Source: Flammeovirga yaeyamensis (lineage in GTDB: Bacteria; Bacteroidota; Bacteroidia; Cytophagales; Flammeovirgaceae). Taken from it: a stretch of 64,000 nucleotides of DNA. The notes under the pieces were generated by a model. The model did no database searches. It worked only from the letters and a program-made list of their open reading frames with translations, and was not told where the DNA came from. Shown here piece by piece: positions 51,458 to 61,160 of this stretch (positions within the stretch are counted from its first letter, which is position 1; every line of letters starts with the position of its first letter). Both the position numbers and the translations under genes were made by a program. The stretch is taken from NCBI RefSeq assembly GCF_018736045.1, contig NZ_CP076132.1, forward strand, positions 2,155,501-2,219,500, written 5' to 3'.

Positions 51458-52453
51458 TTACCATTTGATGATAGCACTTGCCCAAGTAAACCCTGAGCCG
51501 AAAGCAGCTAAACAAATAATATCACCTTTCTTAATTCTACCTTCTTTAAATGCAGTCGTTAAACTGATTGGAATGGAAGCGGCAGTAGTGTTACCGTACT
51601 TCTGAATAGTATTCACCACTTTATCATCCGGTAATTTCATCTTTGCTTGTACAAAGTTCGAAATTCTAAGATTTGCTTGATGAGGCACCAATAAATCGAT
51701 ATCGTTTGCTGACATATTATTCGCTTGCAATGCTTCGCCAATAACCTCTTGGAATCGCACAACAGCATTTTTAAATACAAACTGACCATCCATGTAAGGG
51801 AATGCAGATCCACCTGGCTTCCAGTAATCAGGATTGTTTCTTTCAGGCTTAGTGAACCCAGGATCAATAACGGCTAATTTCTCTGCGTGTTCCCCTTCAG
51901 AGTGCATGTGTGTAGAAAGAATACCTCTATCTTCATCAGTGGCAGAAACGATTGCTGCTCCAGCACCATCACCAAATAAAACAGTCACAGCACGACCTTC
52001 ATCAGAAAAGTCCAAACCTCTAGAGTGAATTTCTGATCCAACCACCAGTACGTGCTTATACATACCAGTTTTGATATACTGATCAGCAATAGATAAGCCA
52101 TACACAAAACCAGAACATTGCTGTCTGATATCCAATGCAGGAATTGTTCTAAAGCCCATTTCTCTTTGAAGTAGCACACCAGAACCAGGGAAGATGTAAT
52201 CGGCACTTAGCGTACAATAGATAATCAAATCGATATCATTTGCCGTAAGTTTTGCCATTTCTAATGCTTCTTCAGTAGCTTTTGCTGCTAAATGATAGTT
52301 TGCTTCATCGGGTGCGGCATAACGTCTTTCTTCAATACCAGATCGCTCACGAATCCATTCGTCCGACGTTGTAATCTGTTTTGCCAAGTCATCGTTTGTG
52401 ACTACATTTTCTGGGACATAAAATCCTAACCCAGAAATCATTGCATTTTTCAT
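51458..52453 (-). CDS. fabH: Beta-ketoacyl-ACP synthase III
   Basis: 331 residues of the thiolase superfamily. The FabH triad is Cys113 (IRQQCSGF), His258 (LVPHQANLRI) and Asn288 (KYGNTTAASIP). FabH condenses an acyl-CoA starter with malonyl-ACP to begin fatty acid synthesis; in Bacteroidetes the starters are often branched. It is not beside plsX/rpmF, the usual setting of the housekeeping copy, so it could be a second FabH for another lipid or pigment product. That is inference. It has its own terminator. Confidence 0.93.
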   Translation of the reverse strand: MKNAMISGLGFYVPENVVTNDDLAKQITTSDEWIRERSGIEERRYAAPDEANYHLAAKATEEALEMAKLTANDIDLIIYCTLSADYIFPGSGVLLQREMGFRTIPALDIRQQCSGFVYGLSIADQYIKTGMYKHVLVVGSEIHSRGLDFSDEGRAVTVLFGDGAGAAIVSATDEDRGILSTHMHSEGEHAEKLAVIDPGFTKPERNNPDYWKPGGSAFPYMDGQFVFKNAVVRFQEVIGEALQANNMSANDIDLLVPHQANLRISNFVQAKMKLPDDKVVNTIQKYGNTTAASIPISLTTAFKEGRIKKGDIICLAAFGSGFTWASAIIKW

Positions 52454-52599
52454 ATGTTACTCGGTTAATATGTGTTGGTTAGTAAGTAAGCAATTTTTGT
52501 TGTTCCATACTTTTTGAGCTTACTCCAATTTTAAATGTATAATTGTTTGTAACGAATCAAAAGATCGCAATCACTTTTGATTCGCTACATATACTTAAA

Positions 52600-53415
52600 T
52601 TAAAGATACTTTTCTAAAAGATCAGCCATCTCTTGTTGTAATTTCTTGGCTTCATTTTGGGCAACAGTGGCGAAATCTTCACCATTAGAAGCATAAATGA
52701 TTCCTCGAGATGAGTTGACCAATAAACCACATTCTTTGTTCATTCCGTATTTTGCTACTCCTTGTAAGTCGCCACCTTGAGCACCCACACCAGGAACTAG
52801 CAAGAAATTATCTGGAGCTACTTTTCTAACATCCAATAAACTCTCTGCTCTAGTAGCACCTACTACAAACATTAACTGATCTGTAGAAGCCCATTCTTGG
52901 TTTTTCAGCATCACATCTTGAAACAGGAAATTTCCCGTTTCTTGGTTCACAATTTTCTGGAAATCTAAACCGCCTTTATTTGAGGTGTGTGCTAAAACAA
53001 TTACCCATTTTCCGTCCATTAGGAAAGGAGTTACAGAATCTTCACCCATGTAAGGGGCTACGGTAATTGAATCGAAATCCATGTTTTCAAAAAATGCTTT
53101 TGCATACATTTTTGAGGTGTTTCCAATATCACCACGCTTAGCATCTGCAATGCTGAAGTGAGATTTTGGCATGTATTCCAATGTCTTTTGTAAAGAATCC
53201 CAGCCTTTAGGACCTAAAGATTCATAGAATGCGATATTTGGTTTATAAGATACACAATAGTCAGCAGTTGCATCAATTATTTGCTTATTAAATTCAAAAA
53301 TGGGATCGTCTGCTTTGTGTAAATGAGCAGGGATTTTGTTTGGATCTGTATCCAATCCCACACACAGAAAGCTTTCCTTTTTCTTTATTTCTTCAAATAA
53401 TTCTTTTTTTGTCAT
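52600..53415 (-). CDS. pyrF: Orotidine 5'-phosphate decarboxylase (type 2)
   Basis: 271 residues from ATG 53415. The open frame runs further upstream to 53616, but that part overlaps the selO 3' end and has no family likeness, so the internal ATG ([10 protein letters not shown]) is chosen. Motifs are [10 protein letters not shown] (16-25), [12 protein letters not shown] (58-69), the catalytic [10 protein letters not shown] with Lys93, and [19 protein letters not shown]. It decarboxylates OMP to UMP in pyrimidine synthesis. The spelling fits the subfamily 2 enzyme common in Bacteroidetes and Actinobacteria. It lies 136 nt downstream of selO on the same strand. Confidence 0.95.
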   Translation of the reverse strand: MTKKELFEEIKKKESFLCVGLDTDPNKIPAHLHKADDPIFEFNKQIIDATADYCVSYKPNIAFYESLGPKGWDSLQKTLEYMPKSHFSIADAKRGDIGNTSKMYAKAFFENMDFDSITVAPYMGEDSVTPFLMDGKWVIVLAHTSNKGGLDFQKIVNQETGNFLFQDVMLKNQEWASTDQLMFVVGATRAESLLDVRKVAPDNFLLVPGVGAQGGDLQGVAKYGMNKECGLLVNSSRGIIYASNGEDFATVAQNEAKKLQQEMADLLEKYL

Positions 53416-53551
53416 AATGCTATTTGCTACTTGGTATAATAAATTAGGTAAAAATAGAGAAATATCGTTCAATAATGAAGTGATATTCATTCTAAATTTA
53501 TCCAAGTAGTCAGCCGAAAAAATAAATAATTGAGATTGAGAAAGATGTGTG

Positions 53552-55108
53552 TTAAGAACTACAAGACAACATCGAACAACCCACTTTATTTCTTGCCCAA
53601 TCAGGACGTTTAGCATACCATTTCTCCTTATCTTTTTGATGATCGTAGGGATGTTTCAATACTTCGAATAGTTCAGCGATTAATTCATAATTTCCTTTTT
53701 CGGCATCATCAATGGCTAATTGTGCCATGTAATTTCTTAGTACATATTTTGGGTTAATACCATTCATTTTCTCCGCTCTTTCTTTTTGATCCATATTTTG
53801 ATCTATCAATTTCGAACGATATGCTGTAAACCAAGATTCCCAAAGGTCATAAATGCCTTCAGCCACTTCGTCAATATCATAAAAGGCAGGGCGAATAACA
53901 GAAAGCCAATTCTTTGTTTCATGAGGGTCAAAATCAGATAGCTGACGGAAGAAAATAGTCATATCTGTTTCTGTTTTATGAAGTACCTTATTTAGTTCAT
54001 CAATTAATGTTTTATGCTCGCCTTCAAAAAGACCCAGCTTTTCAGACATCATTGTATAATATGCCGTATCATAACTATCTCTATACTCATTTAACGCATC
54101 TTGAAGTCCTTCTGCTTCACCAATCAAAGGGAATAAAGCATTGGCAAGTTTGAATAGATTCCATCCCACAATTTCACCCTGAGTGCCATATCTGTAGCGT
54201 TTATTAACCCTGTCGGTCGTGTTAGGTGTCCATCCAAAATCGTAGCCTTCTAACCAACCGTAAGGACCATAATCAATGGTTAAGCCTAAAATTGACATAT
54301 TATCGGTATTCATCACTCCATGTACAAATCCTACTCTTTGCCAGTGAATCACCATCTCTAAATTTCTTTTACTTACTTCTCTAAAGAAATCGACATAGAT
54401 CGTCTCACTATTGATGTCCAATTCAGGATAAAAATGAGTAATTGTATAATCTGCCAACTGTTTTAAAGTAGCGTGATCTTGTTGGGCGGCAAGAATTTCA
54501 AAATTTCCGAATCGGATAAATGATGGGGCAACTCTTGAAACGATAGCACCCGGTTCGTATTTAGAATTACCATCGTACATCACATCTCTTAAAACTTTAT
54601 CGCCAGAAAGAGAAAGTGATAACGCTCGAGTAGTTGGAATACCCAAATGATACATGGCTTCCGAACATAAATATTCTCTGATAGAAGACCTTAAAACAGC
54701 TAATCCATCGGCATGTCTAGAATAAGGAGTAAGGCCTGCACCTTTTAATTGTACTGCCCAATTTTTATGGTCATGCTCAACCTCAAAAAGATTGATTGCT
54801 CGCCCATCACCCAATTGTCCTGCCCACTGACCAAATTGATGTCCGCCATAGCACATAGCATAGGGTGAGGTATTAGGGAAAACCGCATTGCCCGTGACAA
54901 TATCAAGGAATTCTTTGGAATCGATATCTTCTTTATTAATTCCAAGTGCTTCAACCATTTCATTAGAAACATGTAATAATTGGGGAGAAGACGTTTTCGT
55001 AGGAGTCACATAAGAGTAACAAGCGTTCTCCACTTGTCTAATCGTATTATTCACTTCTTTATCAGCTGGTAATTCAGAAGCGAAAGTATCAATGATGTTT
55101 AGTTTCAT
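53552..55108 (-). CDS. selO: Protein adenylyltransferase SelO (YdiU/UPF0061)
   Basis: 518 residues from ATG 55108; an upstream ATG at 55165 adds 19 residues without family likeness. SelO is a pseudokinase-fold enzyme that transfers AMP to Ser, Thr or Tyr and helps in oxidative stress. Motifs visible: [78 protein letters not shown] and [10 protein letters not shown]. The C-terminus ends GCSMLSCSS; in eukaryotic SelO a selenocysteine sits at the corresponding tail position, here an ordinary Cys. Complete and apparently intact. Confidence 0.94.
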   Translation of the reverse strand: MKLNIIDTFASELPADKEVNNTIRQVENACYSYVTPTKTSSPQLLHVSNEMVEALGINKEDIDSKEFLDIVTGNAVFPNTSPYAMCYGGHQFGQWAGQLGDGRAINLFEVEHDHKNWAVQLKGAGLTPYSRHADGLAVLRSSIREYLCSEAMYHLGIPTTRALSLSLSGDKVLRDVMYDGNSKYEPGAIVSRVAPSFIRFGNFEILAAQQDHATLKQLADYTITHFYPELDINSETIYVDFFREVSKRNLEMVIHWQRVGFVHGVMNTDNMSILGLTIDYGPYGWLEGYDFGWTPNTTDRVNKRYRYGTQGEIVGWNLFKLANALFPLIGEAEGLQDALNEYRDSYDTAYYTMMSEKLGLFEGEHKTLIDELNKVLHKTETDMTIFFRQLSDFDPHETKNWLSVIRPAFYDIDEVAEGIYDLWESWFTAYRSKLIDQNMDQKERAEKMNGINPKYVLRNYMAQLAIDDAEKGNYELIAELFEVLKHPYDHQKDKEKWYAKRPDWARNKVGCSMLSCSS

Positions 55109-55320
55109 AATGAAAGGGTGGTTAAATGACTTTGCAAAAGTACGTGATAATGTAACAAAGGGCAAAAGGAGATGTTTTCAATTATAAATGTATTTCAAAA
55201 CTATTTGACTAATCATCAATGATTTAATAAAATACTATAAATTCGTTAAATACATTAACTAAAAAAGATAATTGTTACTAAATTTAGCCCGTATAAACAC
55301 AAAAACTTAAAATTTAGAAA

Positions 55321-57999
55321 ATGAATAAAAACTTACGATTGCTAATCCCTTTATTATTGGGTGTTCTGTTAATTAGCTGTGAAGACGATAAAAATACCCT
55401 GTATGAATCGGATCAATTTTCTGTATTTAAAGATCATGTAGAGCAAGGAGAGTACAAAGCAAATGTGGTGTCGAGTAAAGAAATGAACTCTACTTACAAA
55501 AGTCCTTTGCAAGATGCCTACAGCAGAGCAATTGAATTTAAATTTAGTATCAACGGAAAAGACGATGAATTGCCTTATGGTAAAAATCACCGTTTAGTAG
55601 TTCGTTCTGAAAATGGTAAATATACTTCTCCGGTTATAAAGTTTGGAGAACAGAAAGCAGACTCAGAGCAATTGGATAAAATGGATTGGATGGAGAAAAA
55701 TACATCTGTAACCATTCGTGTTGATTTTTCTAAAGTACTTAAGGATTTTGAAAACAAAGGATATTATGAAGATATCCATGGAGAAAAAATTTATAAGAAA
55801 GATTTTAAAGGGTTATATGTAGCAGGAGGTAGTGCCCCTATGAAATGGGACTTTGATAACCTTGGTGATTTCGAACAATTGAAAGATGAAAATGGAGATG
55901 GAGTGTATGAAATTACGCTAACAATGAATCAGCCTGATCCTGAAAAAATAACATCTCCAGTATGGAAATCTTCTAAAAATTTAAGCAAATACCCAACCTA
56001 TAATTCTGATATACCTTTAGTAGATGCTTTATATAACTTGGCTTTGAACGAATTAGTAGCGGACTCTGAAGCAGACGGTACATTTAGAACAGGTAAAGAA
56101 TGGGGTGGAGTTTGGACAAGAGATATTTCTTATTCTATTGTTTTGAGTTTATCTATTTTAGATCCTGATAGAGCAAAGACATCTTTAAGAAGAAAAGTAA
56201 AAAGAAATAGAATCATACAAGATACGGGTTCAGGAGGAGCATGGCCAGTATCATCCGATCGTGTAACATGGGCTTTGGCAGCTTGGAATGTGTACACTAC
56301 AACCGGAGATAAGAAATGGTTAAAGGAAGCATATGCTGTCATTTCGAATACTATCGAAGATGACATGATGGTGGTATATGATGCCGAAACAGGCTTAATG
56401 AGAGGAGAGTCGTCTTTCCTAGATTGGAGAAAGCAAACGTATCCGCGTTGGATGGATAATGTAGATATCTATAGATCATTAAACTTAGGTACGAACGTTG
56501 ACCATTATGAAGCAATGCAAATTGCGGCTCGTATGGCTGGTTTATTAGGTAAAGAGAAAGATGCAAAGGCATTTAAGGAAAAAGCAGTAAACTTAAAAAA
56601 TGCCATCAATAATCATCTATGGATGGAGGATAAAGGATATTACGCTCAATATTTATACGGTAGAGATTATATGGTGCAATCCCCCAAATTCGAAGCTTTG
56701 GGAGAAGCGTTATCCATAATATTTGATGTGGCTTCTGAAGAAAAAGCCAAAACGATTGTAGAAAAGTCGCCAATAACACCATATGGTGCGGCATGCGTTT
56801 ACCCTCAGATTCCTGGAATTAGACCCTACCATAATAACGGAATTTGGCCATTCGTTCAGGCCTATTGGAATATTGCAACAGCAAAAGCGGGTAATGGAAC
56901 GGCCCTAGAACATGGTTTAGCATCAATTTATCGTCCTGCAGCATTGTTCTTGACAAACAAAGAAAACTTTGTGGCAGAAGATGGAGATTATATGGATACT
57001 GAAGTAAATTCAGACGAGATGTTGTGGAGTTTATCAGGAAACATGGCTATGATATATCGTGTGTATTTCGGTATCAATATCGATGAAAAAGGTATGCTAC
57101 ATTTTAATCCAGTTGTTCCAAAGAGATATGGTGGAAAGAAAGAATTGAAAAATGTAAAGCTATGGGAGAATAACCTAGATATCACTTTGTCAGGATATGG
57201 TAATCAGGTGAAATCAATTACCATTGATGGAAAATCAGTAAATAAACCACAATTTGATTTATCAAAAGGAGGAAAGCATACGATAGAAATTGTATTAGCT
57301 GATAATGACATTACTGAGGGTTCATCTTCAAACAAGGTACCTAATAAGTTCCATTTAGGAACACCAGTAGCTAAGTTGCAAGGTGGTGAATTTGTGTGGG
57401 AGGAAGTGAAGGGTGCAAATGAGTACGAAGTTTTCGTCAACGGAAAATCAACTACCAAAACCAACAAAACATCATTCAATTTATCGGAGGACGCAAAGCT
57501 AACAGAAATTGCTGTTCGTGCCATCGATACTGATGGAGATGTATCTTATTTGTCAGAACCAATTCAAGTAGGTAAAATCATGACTAAAAATATCTCAAGA
57601 ATTGCGAGGGCGAGTAAGAGGGTGAAAATTGATGATGCACCTTCTGGAGTTCTAGAGTTATCTAAATCAAACAATAAAAAAGTTTCATTTAAAATGACCG
57701 TACCTGAATCGGGTGATTATATGGTTTGGTTGTCGTATACTAATGGTAGTGGACCATGGAATACCGATAATAAATGTGCTATCCGAACACTTTATGTAAA
57801 CAATACGAATTATGGTGCATTAGTAATGGCACAAAGAGGTACTGGCGAATGGTCGAGTATTGGTAAAACCAACCATATTTCTGTAAAATTAAAGAAAGGG
57901 GTCAACAACTTCTCTCTACGATTTGAAGATTACAATGAAAACATGAATGTGGATGTAAATACAGCATTGATTGAGAATGTATATCTCATTAAAAAATAA
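55321..57999 (+). CDS. Lipoprotein six-hairpin glycosidase with C-terminal carbohydrate-binding-like domain
   Basis: 892 residues. The lipoprotein signal ends at LLISC (Cys20), and the following EDDKN is a charged patch that often directs Bacteroidetes lipoproteins to the cell surface. After an Ig-like N-terminal region (about 40-210), residues about 230-620 form an (alpha/alpha)6 six-hairpin glycosidase domain: WGGVWTRDISYSIVLSLSILDP, GAWPVSSDRVTWALAAWNVY, YPRWMDNVDIY, NNGIWPFVQAYWNIA and SDEMLWSLSGNMAM. An Ig/FN3-like domain and a CBM6/35-like beta-sandwich (about 760-892, MTVPESGDYMVWLSYTNGSG...INNFSLRFED-like) close the protein. Family and substrate cannot be fixed, as several GH families share this fold. 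No SusC/D pair is nearby. Confidence 0.82.
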   Translation: MNKNLRLLIPLLLGVLLISCEDDKNTLYESDQFSVFKDHVEQGEYKANVVSSKEMNSTYKSPLQDAYSRAIEFKFSINGKDDELPYGKNHRLVVRSENGKYTSPVIKFGEQKADSEQLDKMDWMEKNTSVTIRVDFSKVLKDFENKGYYEDIHGEKIYKKDFKGLYVAGGSAPMKWDFDNLGDFEQLKDENGDGVYEITLTMNQPDPEKITSPVWKSSKNLSKYPTYNSDIPLVDALYNLALNELVADSEADGTFRTGKEWGGVWTRDISYSIVLSLSILDPDRAKTSLRRKVKRNRIIQDTGSGGAWPVSSDRVTWALAAWNVYTTTGDKKWLKEAYAVISNTIEDDMMVVYDAETGLMRGESSFLDWRKQTYPRWMDNVDIYRSLNLGTNVDHYEAMQIAARMAGLLGKEKDAKAFKEKAVNLKNAINNHLWMEDKGYYAQYLYGRDYMVQSPKFEALGEALSIIFDVASEEKAKTIVEKSPITPYGAACVYPQIPGIRPYHNNGIWPFVQAYWNIATAKAGNGTALEHGLASIYRPAALFLTNKENFVAEDGDYMDTEVNSDEMLWSLSGNMAMIYRVYFGINIDEKGMLHFNPVVPKRYGGKKELKNVKLWENNLDITLSGYGNQVKSITIDGKSVNKPQFDLSKGGKHTIEIVLADNDITEGSSSNKVPNKFHLGTPVAKLQGGEFVWEEVKGANEYEVFVNGKSTTKTNKTSFNLSEDAKLTEIAVRAIDTDGDVSYLSEPIQVGKIMTKNISRIARASKRVKIDDAPSGVLELSKSNNKKVSFKMTVPESGDYMVWLSYTNGSGPWNTDNKCAIRTLYVNNTNYGALVMAQRGTGEWSSIGKTNHISVKLKKGVNNFSLRFEDYNENMNVDVNTALIENVYLIKK

Positions 58000-58022
58000 A
58001 TTTAGAAATACGTAATATGAAC

Positions 58023-58058
58023 AGGGTTTTAACTATTCGTAGTTAAAACCCTTTTTTT
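58023..58058 (+). terminator. Terminator of the glycosidase gene, TTCG loop
   Basis: A perfect 13-bp stem AGGGTTTTAACTA (58023-58035) with its complement (58040-58052) surrounds a TTCG tetraloop, followed by TTTTTT. Confidence 0.9.
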
Positions 58059-58172
58059 ATCTTTTCATTGAAGATTTTTTTGAGTTATTTTTATAATATT
58101 ATTAAATTCGAAAAAATCTTCAAACCTTATTGAAGCTTTCTAACTAGACTAAACCATTAATTTTTAGTATTT

Positions 58173-58211
58173 TACATTTGTTGAATGTTTGTGATTCTAA
58201 GATTCAACAAA
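58173..58211 (+). promoter_or_regulatory. Candidate promoter and operator of the carotenoid operon
   Basis: TACATTTG (58173-58180) matches TAnnTTTG, though no -33 box is evident. It overlaps a 10-bp perfect inverted repeat TTTGTTGAAT (58177-58186) / ATTCAACAAA (58202-58211). A third GTTGAA-type site, TAGTTGAACAAC, lies further on near 58240-58251. The layout suits control by a dimeric regulator at or just past the start site. Confidence 0.5.
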
Positions 58212-58281
58212 ACAATTTTTTAACCCTGTTGTTTATACAAATAGTTGAACAACTTTTTTCAGACTATTAAACAATTCAATA

Positions 58282-59772
58282 ATGAGTTCAATCGGTATTA
58301 TAGGTTCAGGTTTTTCGGGGCTTTCAGCGGCAATCACTTTAGCAAATAAAGGCCATGAAGTTCATGTCTACGAAAAAAATGAAATGTCAGGAGGTAGAGC
58401 CAGAACTTGGACTCAAGATGGTTTTACTTTTGATCTTGGTCCCTCATGGTATTGGATGCCAGAGGTATTCGAAAAGTTTTTCGAAGACAATGGTGCAAAG
58501 GTTTCGGATTATTATCAATTAGAAAGATTATCACCCTCTTACAGAATTTATTGGTCTAAAGAGGACTATACAGATATACCATCAGATTTAGATGAATTAG
58601 GTGATTTATTTGAATCGTGGGAAAAAGGAGCGAAACAACATTTACTTGATTTCATCGATGAAGCGGAAATCAAATATAAAATCGGGATGGACGATTTTGT
58701 TCACAGACCATCTTATTCTTTCTTGGATTTTGCAGAATGGCAAGTGGTGAAAAATATTCCAAGGTTAAACCTGGTGAATAACTTTGCTAGCTATATCAGA
58801 AAGTATTTTAAACATGAGAAGATTCTTAAAATTTTAGAATTTCCCGTTTTATTTCTTGGTGATGTAGCAAAACGTACACCTGCTTTATATAGCTTAATGA
58901 ACTATGCTGATCTTAAATTAGGTACATGGTATCCAACAGGAGGTTTTGGTTCTGTAGCAAAAGCATTTGAAAAATTAGCCATTGAAAAGGGAGTTATTTT
59001 CCACTTCAACAGCAATGTGGAAAAAGTAATTTGTGAAGGTAGAGAAGCAACAGATTTTGTGATCAATGGACAGAAATTAAAGCATGATCAATGGATTGCT
59101 TCATGCGATTATGAACATTTTGATCAGAAGTTATTACCCCAAAGCCATAGAAACTATTCTCCCTCTTACTGGGGGAAAAGAAAAATGGCTCCATCTTGTT
59201 TGATGTATTATATTGGCCTAGATACTGAAATTCCTGAAATTTTACATCACAATTTATTTTTTGATACTGATTTCGATGCTCACGCATCAGAAATTTATGA
59301 TAAACCGGCATGGCCAAAAGAACCATTATTCTACTCTTCTATACCTTCAAAAACAGACAATACTATTATTCCTGAAGGAGGAGAAAATTTGGTATTATTA
59401 ATCCCGGTGGCACCTGGCTTAGAAGATACTGAAGAAATACGTGAAAAATATTTCCAAATAATGGTAGAAAGGTTAAAGAAATCTACCGGTTTGGACATCT
59501 CTAAACATATTATCTGTAAAAGAACATTTGCTTACAAAGATTTTGTAGAGGATTATAATGCATTCAGAGGAAACGCATATGGCCTTTCTAATGTTCTTAC
59601 TCAAACAGCATTCCTTAAACCTTCCATAAAATTAAAGAAGATTGATAATGTTATGATGACAGGACAATTAACTGTGCCTGGCCCTGGAGTTCCTCCATCA
59701 ATCATTTCAGGACAATTAGTCGCTAACGAAGTTTTAAAGAAATTACCAAGTATCCAATCTGTCAACGCTTAA
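58282..59772 (+). CDS. crtI: Phytoene desaturase (CrtI-type)
   Basis: 496 residues, FAD-dependent carotene desaturase. The N-terminal FAD motif is IGIIGSGFSGLSAAITLANKGHEVHVYEKNEMSGGRA-like (described from residue 4), followed by the family block DGFTFDLGPSWYWMP. The C-terminus has the carotenoid-oxidoreductase signature (LTVPGPGVPPSIISGQLVANEVL) close to the end. CrtI converts phytoene to lycopene in four desaturations. It is the first gene of the operon and stands 22 nt before crtB. The second paralogue (61157) is assigned CrtD; which of the two does which step is inferred from motif and gene order, not proven. Confidence 0.9.
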   Translation: MSSIGIIGSGFSGLSAAITLANKGHEVHVYEKNEMSGGRARTWTQDGFTFDLGPSWYWMPEVFEKFFEDNGAKVSDYYQLERLSPSYRIYWSKEDYTDIPSDLDELGDLFESWEKGAKQHLLDFIDEAEIKYKIGMDDFVHRPSYSFLDFAEWQVVKNIPRLNLVNNFASYIRKYFKHEKILKILEFPVLFLGDVAKRTPALYSLMNYADLKLGTWYPTGGFGSVAKAFEKLAIEKGVIFHFNSNVEKVICEGREATDFVINGQKLKHDQWIASCDYEHFDQKLLPQSHRNYSPSYWGKRKMAPSCLMYYIGLDTEIPEILHHNLFFDTDFDAHASEIYDKPAWPKEPLFYSSIPSKTDNTIIPEGGENLVLLIPVAPGLEDTEEIREKYFQIMVERLKKSTGLDISKHIICKRTFAYKDFVEDYNAFRGNAYGLSNVLTQTAFLKPSIKLKKIDNVMMTGQLTVPGPGVPPSIISGQLVANEVLKKLPSIQSVNA

Positions 59773-59794
59773 ACACTAACGTTCCCGTATTACT

Positions 59795-60631
59795 ATGAAA
59801 AAAATTTATGATCATCTCAGTTACAAGTTATCAAAAGAGATAACTGTTAAATACACCACATCTTTCGCTATTGGAATTCGATTTTTATCTGAAGAATTAA
59901 GAAACCCTATTTATGCTATTTATGGATTTGTTAGAGTAGCGGACGAAATTGTTGACTCCTTTCACGGATTTGACAAAGAACAATTACTAAACGATTTTGA
60001 AAAGGACTGCTTTAAAGCGATAGACGATGGTATTAGTACCAATCCTGTTTTACATGCTTATCAAGAAGTAGTTCGTAAATTTGGAATTGAAAGAGAATTA
60101 ATTACGTTATTCATACGTAGTATGCGTATGGATTTAGGTAAAAAGAAATATACTGAACAAGAATACAAAGATTACATCCTTGGTTCTGCAGAAGTGGTAG
60201 GATTAATGTGTTTGAGGGTCTTTTTAAATGGGGATGAAAAAGAGTATCAACGTTTAAAACCTTCAGCAATGGCCTTAGGTTCTGCTTTTCAAAAGATTAA
60301 TTTCTTAAGAGACTTAAAAGCAGATGTTAGAGATCTAGGCAGGGTGTACTTTCCTAATATTGATATTTCTTCATGGAACGAGGAAGTAAAAAAAGATGTG
60401 GAATCGGATATTCAAAAAGACTTTGATTTTGGATTTGAAGGTATAAAGCAATTACCTAAAGAATCAAGATTTGGTGTTTATTTAGCGTACATCTATTACA
60501 CTAGATTATTCAAAAAAGTGAAAAATACACCTGCACATGTGATTTTGGAGGAACGATTAAGGATTCCTGATCCTAAGAAATATGCATTGTTTTTTCAATC
60601 TTATGTTAGACATCAAGTAAACATTTTATAA
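59795..60631 (+). CDS. crtB: Phytoene synthase
   Basis: 278 residues of the squalene/phytoene synthase family. The two Asp-rich Mg-diphosphate motifs are present: VRVADEIVDSF (about residues 47-57) and QKINFLRDLKADVRDLGRVYFP (about 167-187). It couples two geranylgeranyl diphosphates to phytoene, the first committed carotenoid step. One nt separates its stop from the idi start. No geranylgeranyl diphosphate synthase is seen in the window. Confidence 0.95.
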   Translation: MKKIYDHLSYKLSKEITVKYTTSFAIGIRFLSEELRNPIYAIYGFVRVADEIVDSFHGFDKEQLLNDFEKDCFKAIDDGISTNPVLHAYQEVVRKFGIERELITLFIRSMRMDLGKKKYTEQEYKDYILGSAEVVGLMCLRVFLNGDEKEYQRLKPSAMALGSAFQKINFLRDLKADVRDLGRVYFPNIDISSWNEEVKKDVESDIQKDFDFGFEGIKQLPKESRFGVYLAYIYYTRLFKKVKNTPAHVILEERLRIPDPKKYALFFQSYVRHQVNIL

Positions 60632-60632
60632 A

Positions 60633-61160
60633 ATGGAGCCAAAGGTAATACTAGTAGATGAGCAAGATAATGAAGTAGGGACAATGGGTAAACAATTAGC
60701 TCATGTCGAAGGTGTATTACATCGAGCTTTTTCAGTCTTTTTATTCAATAAAAAAGGAGAGCTCTTATTGCAACAACGTGCATTAAGTAAGTATCATTCA
60801 GGTGGTTTATGGACAAATACATGCTGTAGTCACCCAATGCCCAATGAAGATCTAAATGTAGCTGTAAAAAGACGCTTGGTTGAAGAGTTAGGAATTACAG
60901 CAGATACCACTGCAATAGGTTCTGTTTTGTATAAAGCGGAGTTTGGTAATGGATTAATTGAACATGAATATGATCATGTTTTTATCGGAGAATACGATGG
61001 TCATCCTACAATTAATAAAGAAGAAGTAGAAACTGTAAAGTACATTTCTTTGGAAGATTTGGATGATTGGCTCGCAAATAAACCTAATGATTTTACTGCT
61101 TGGTTCCCATTATGTCTTGATATAGTGAAGCAGGAAATCCAATCAAAAATAACTTTATGA
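60633..61160 (+). CDS. idi: Isopentenyl-diphosphate delta-isomerase, type 1
   Basis: 175 residues with the Nudix-type IDI fold. Motifs are HRAFSVFLFNKKGELLLQQRA, the catalytic Cys in WTNTCCSHP, the Nudix-like helix (VAVKRRLVEELGI) and the catalytic Glu region GLIEHEYDHVFIG. It interconverts IPP and DMAPP, raising the DMAPP supply for the pathway. It begins 1 nt after crtB and overlaps the next gene by 4 nt, so translation is probably coupled. An idi gene inside a crt operon is a known arrangement in marine Bacteroidetes. Confidence 0.95.
   Translation: MEPKVILVDEQDNEVGTMGKQLAHVEGVLHRAFSVFLFNKKGELLLQQRALSKYHSGGLWTNTCCSHPMPNEDLNVAVKRRLVEELGITADTTAIGSVLYKAEFGNGLIEHEYDHVFIGEYDGHPTINKEEVETVKYISLEDLDDWLANKPNDFTAWFPLCLDIVKQEIQSKITL

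Noticed and set aside
51378-51605. Plus-strand ORF of 75 residues
   Set aside because: Antisense to the fabH 3' end and crossing its terminator.
52600-53616. Longer pyrF starting at 53616
   Set aside because: The first 67 residues overlap the selO 3' end, lack family likeness and read as a shadow; [10 protein letters not shown] at 53415 begins the OMP decarboxylase domain.
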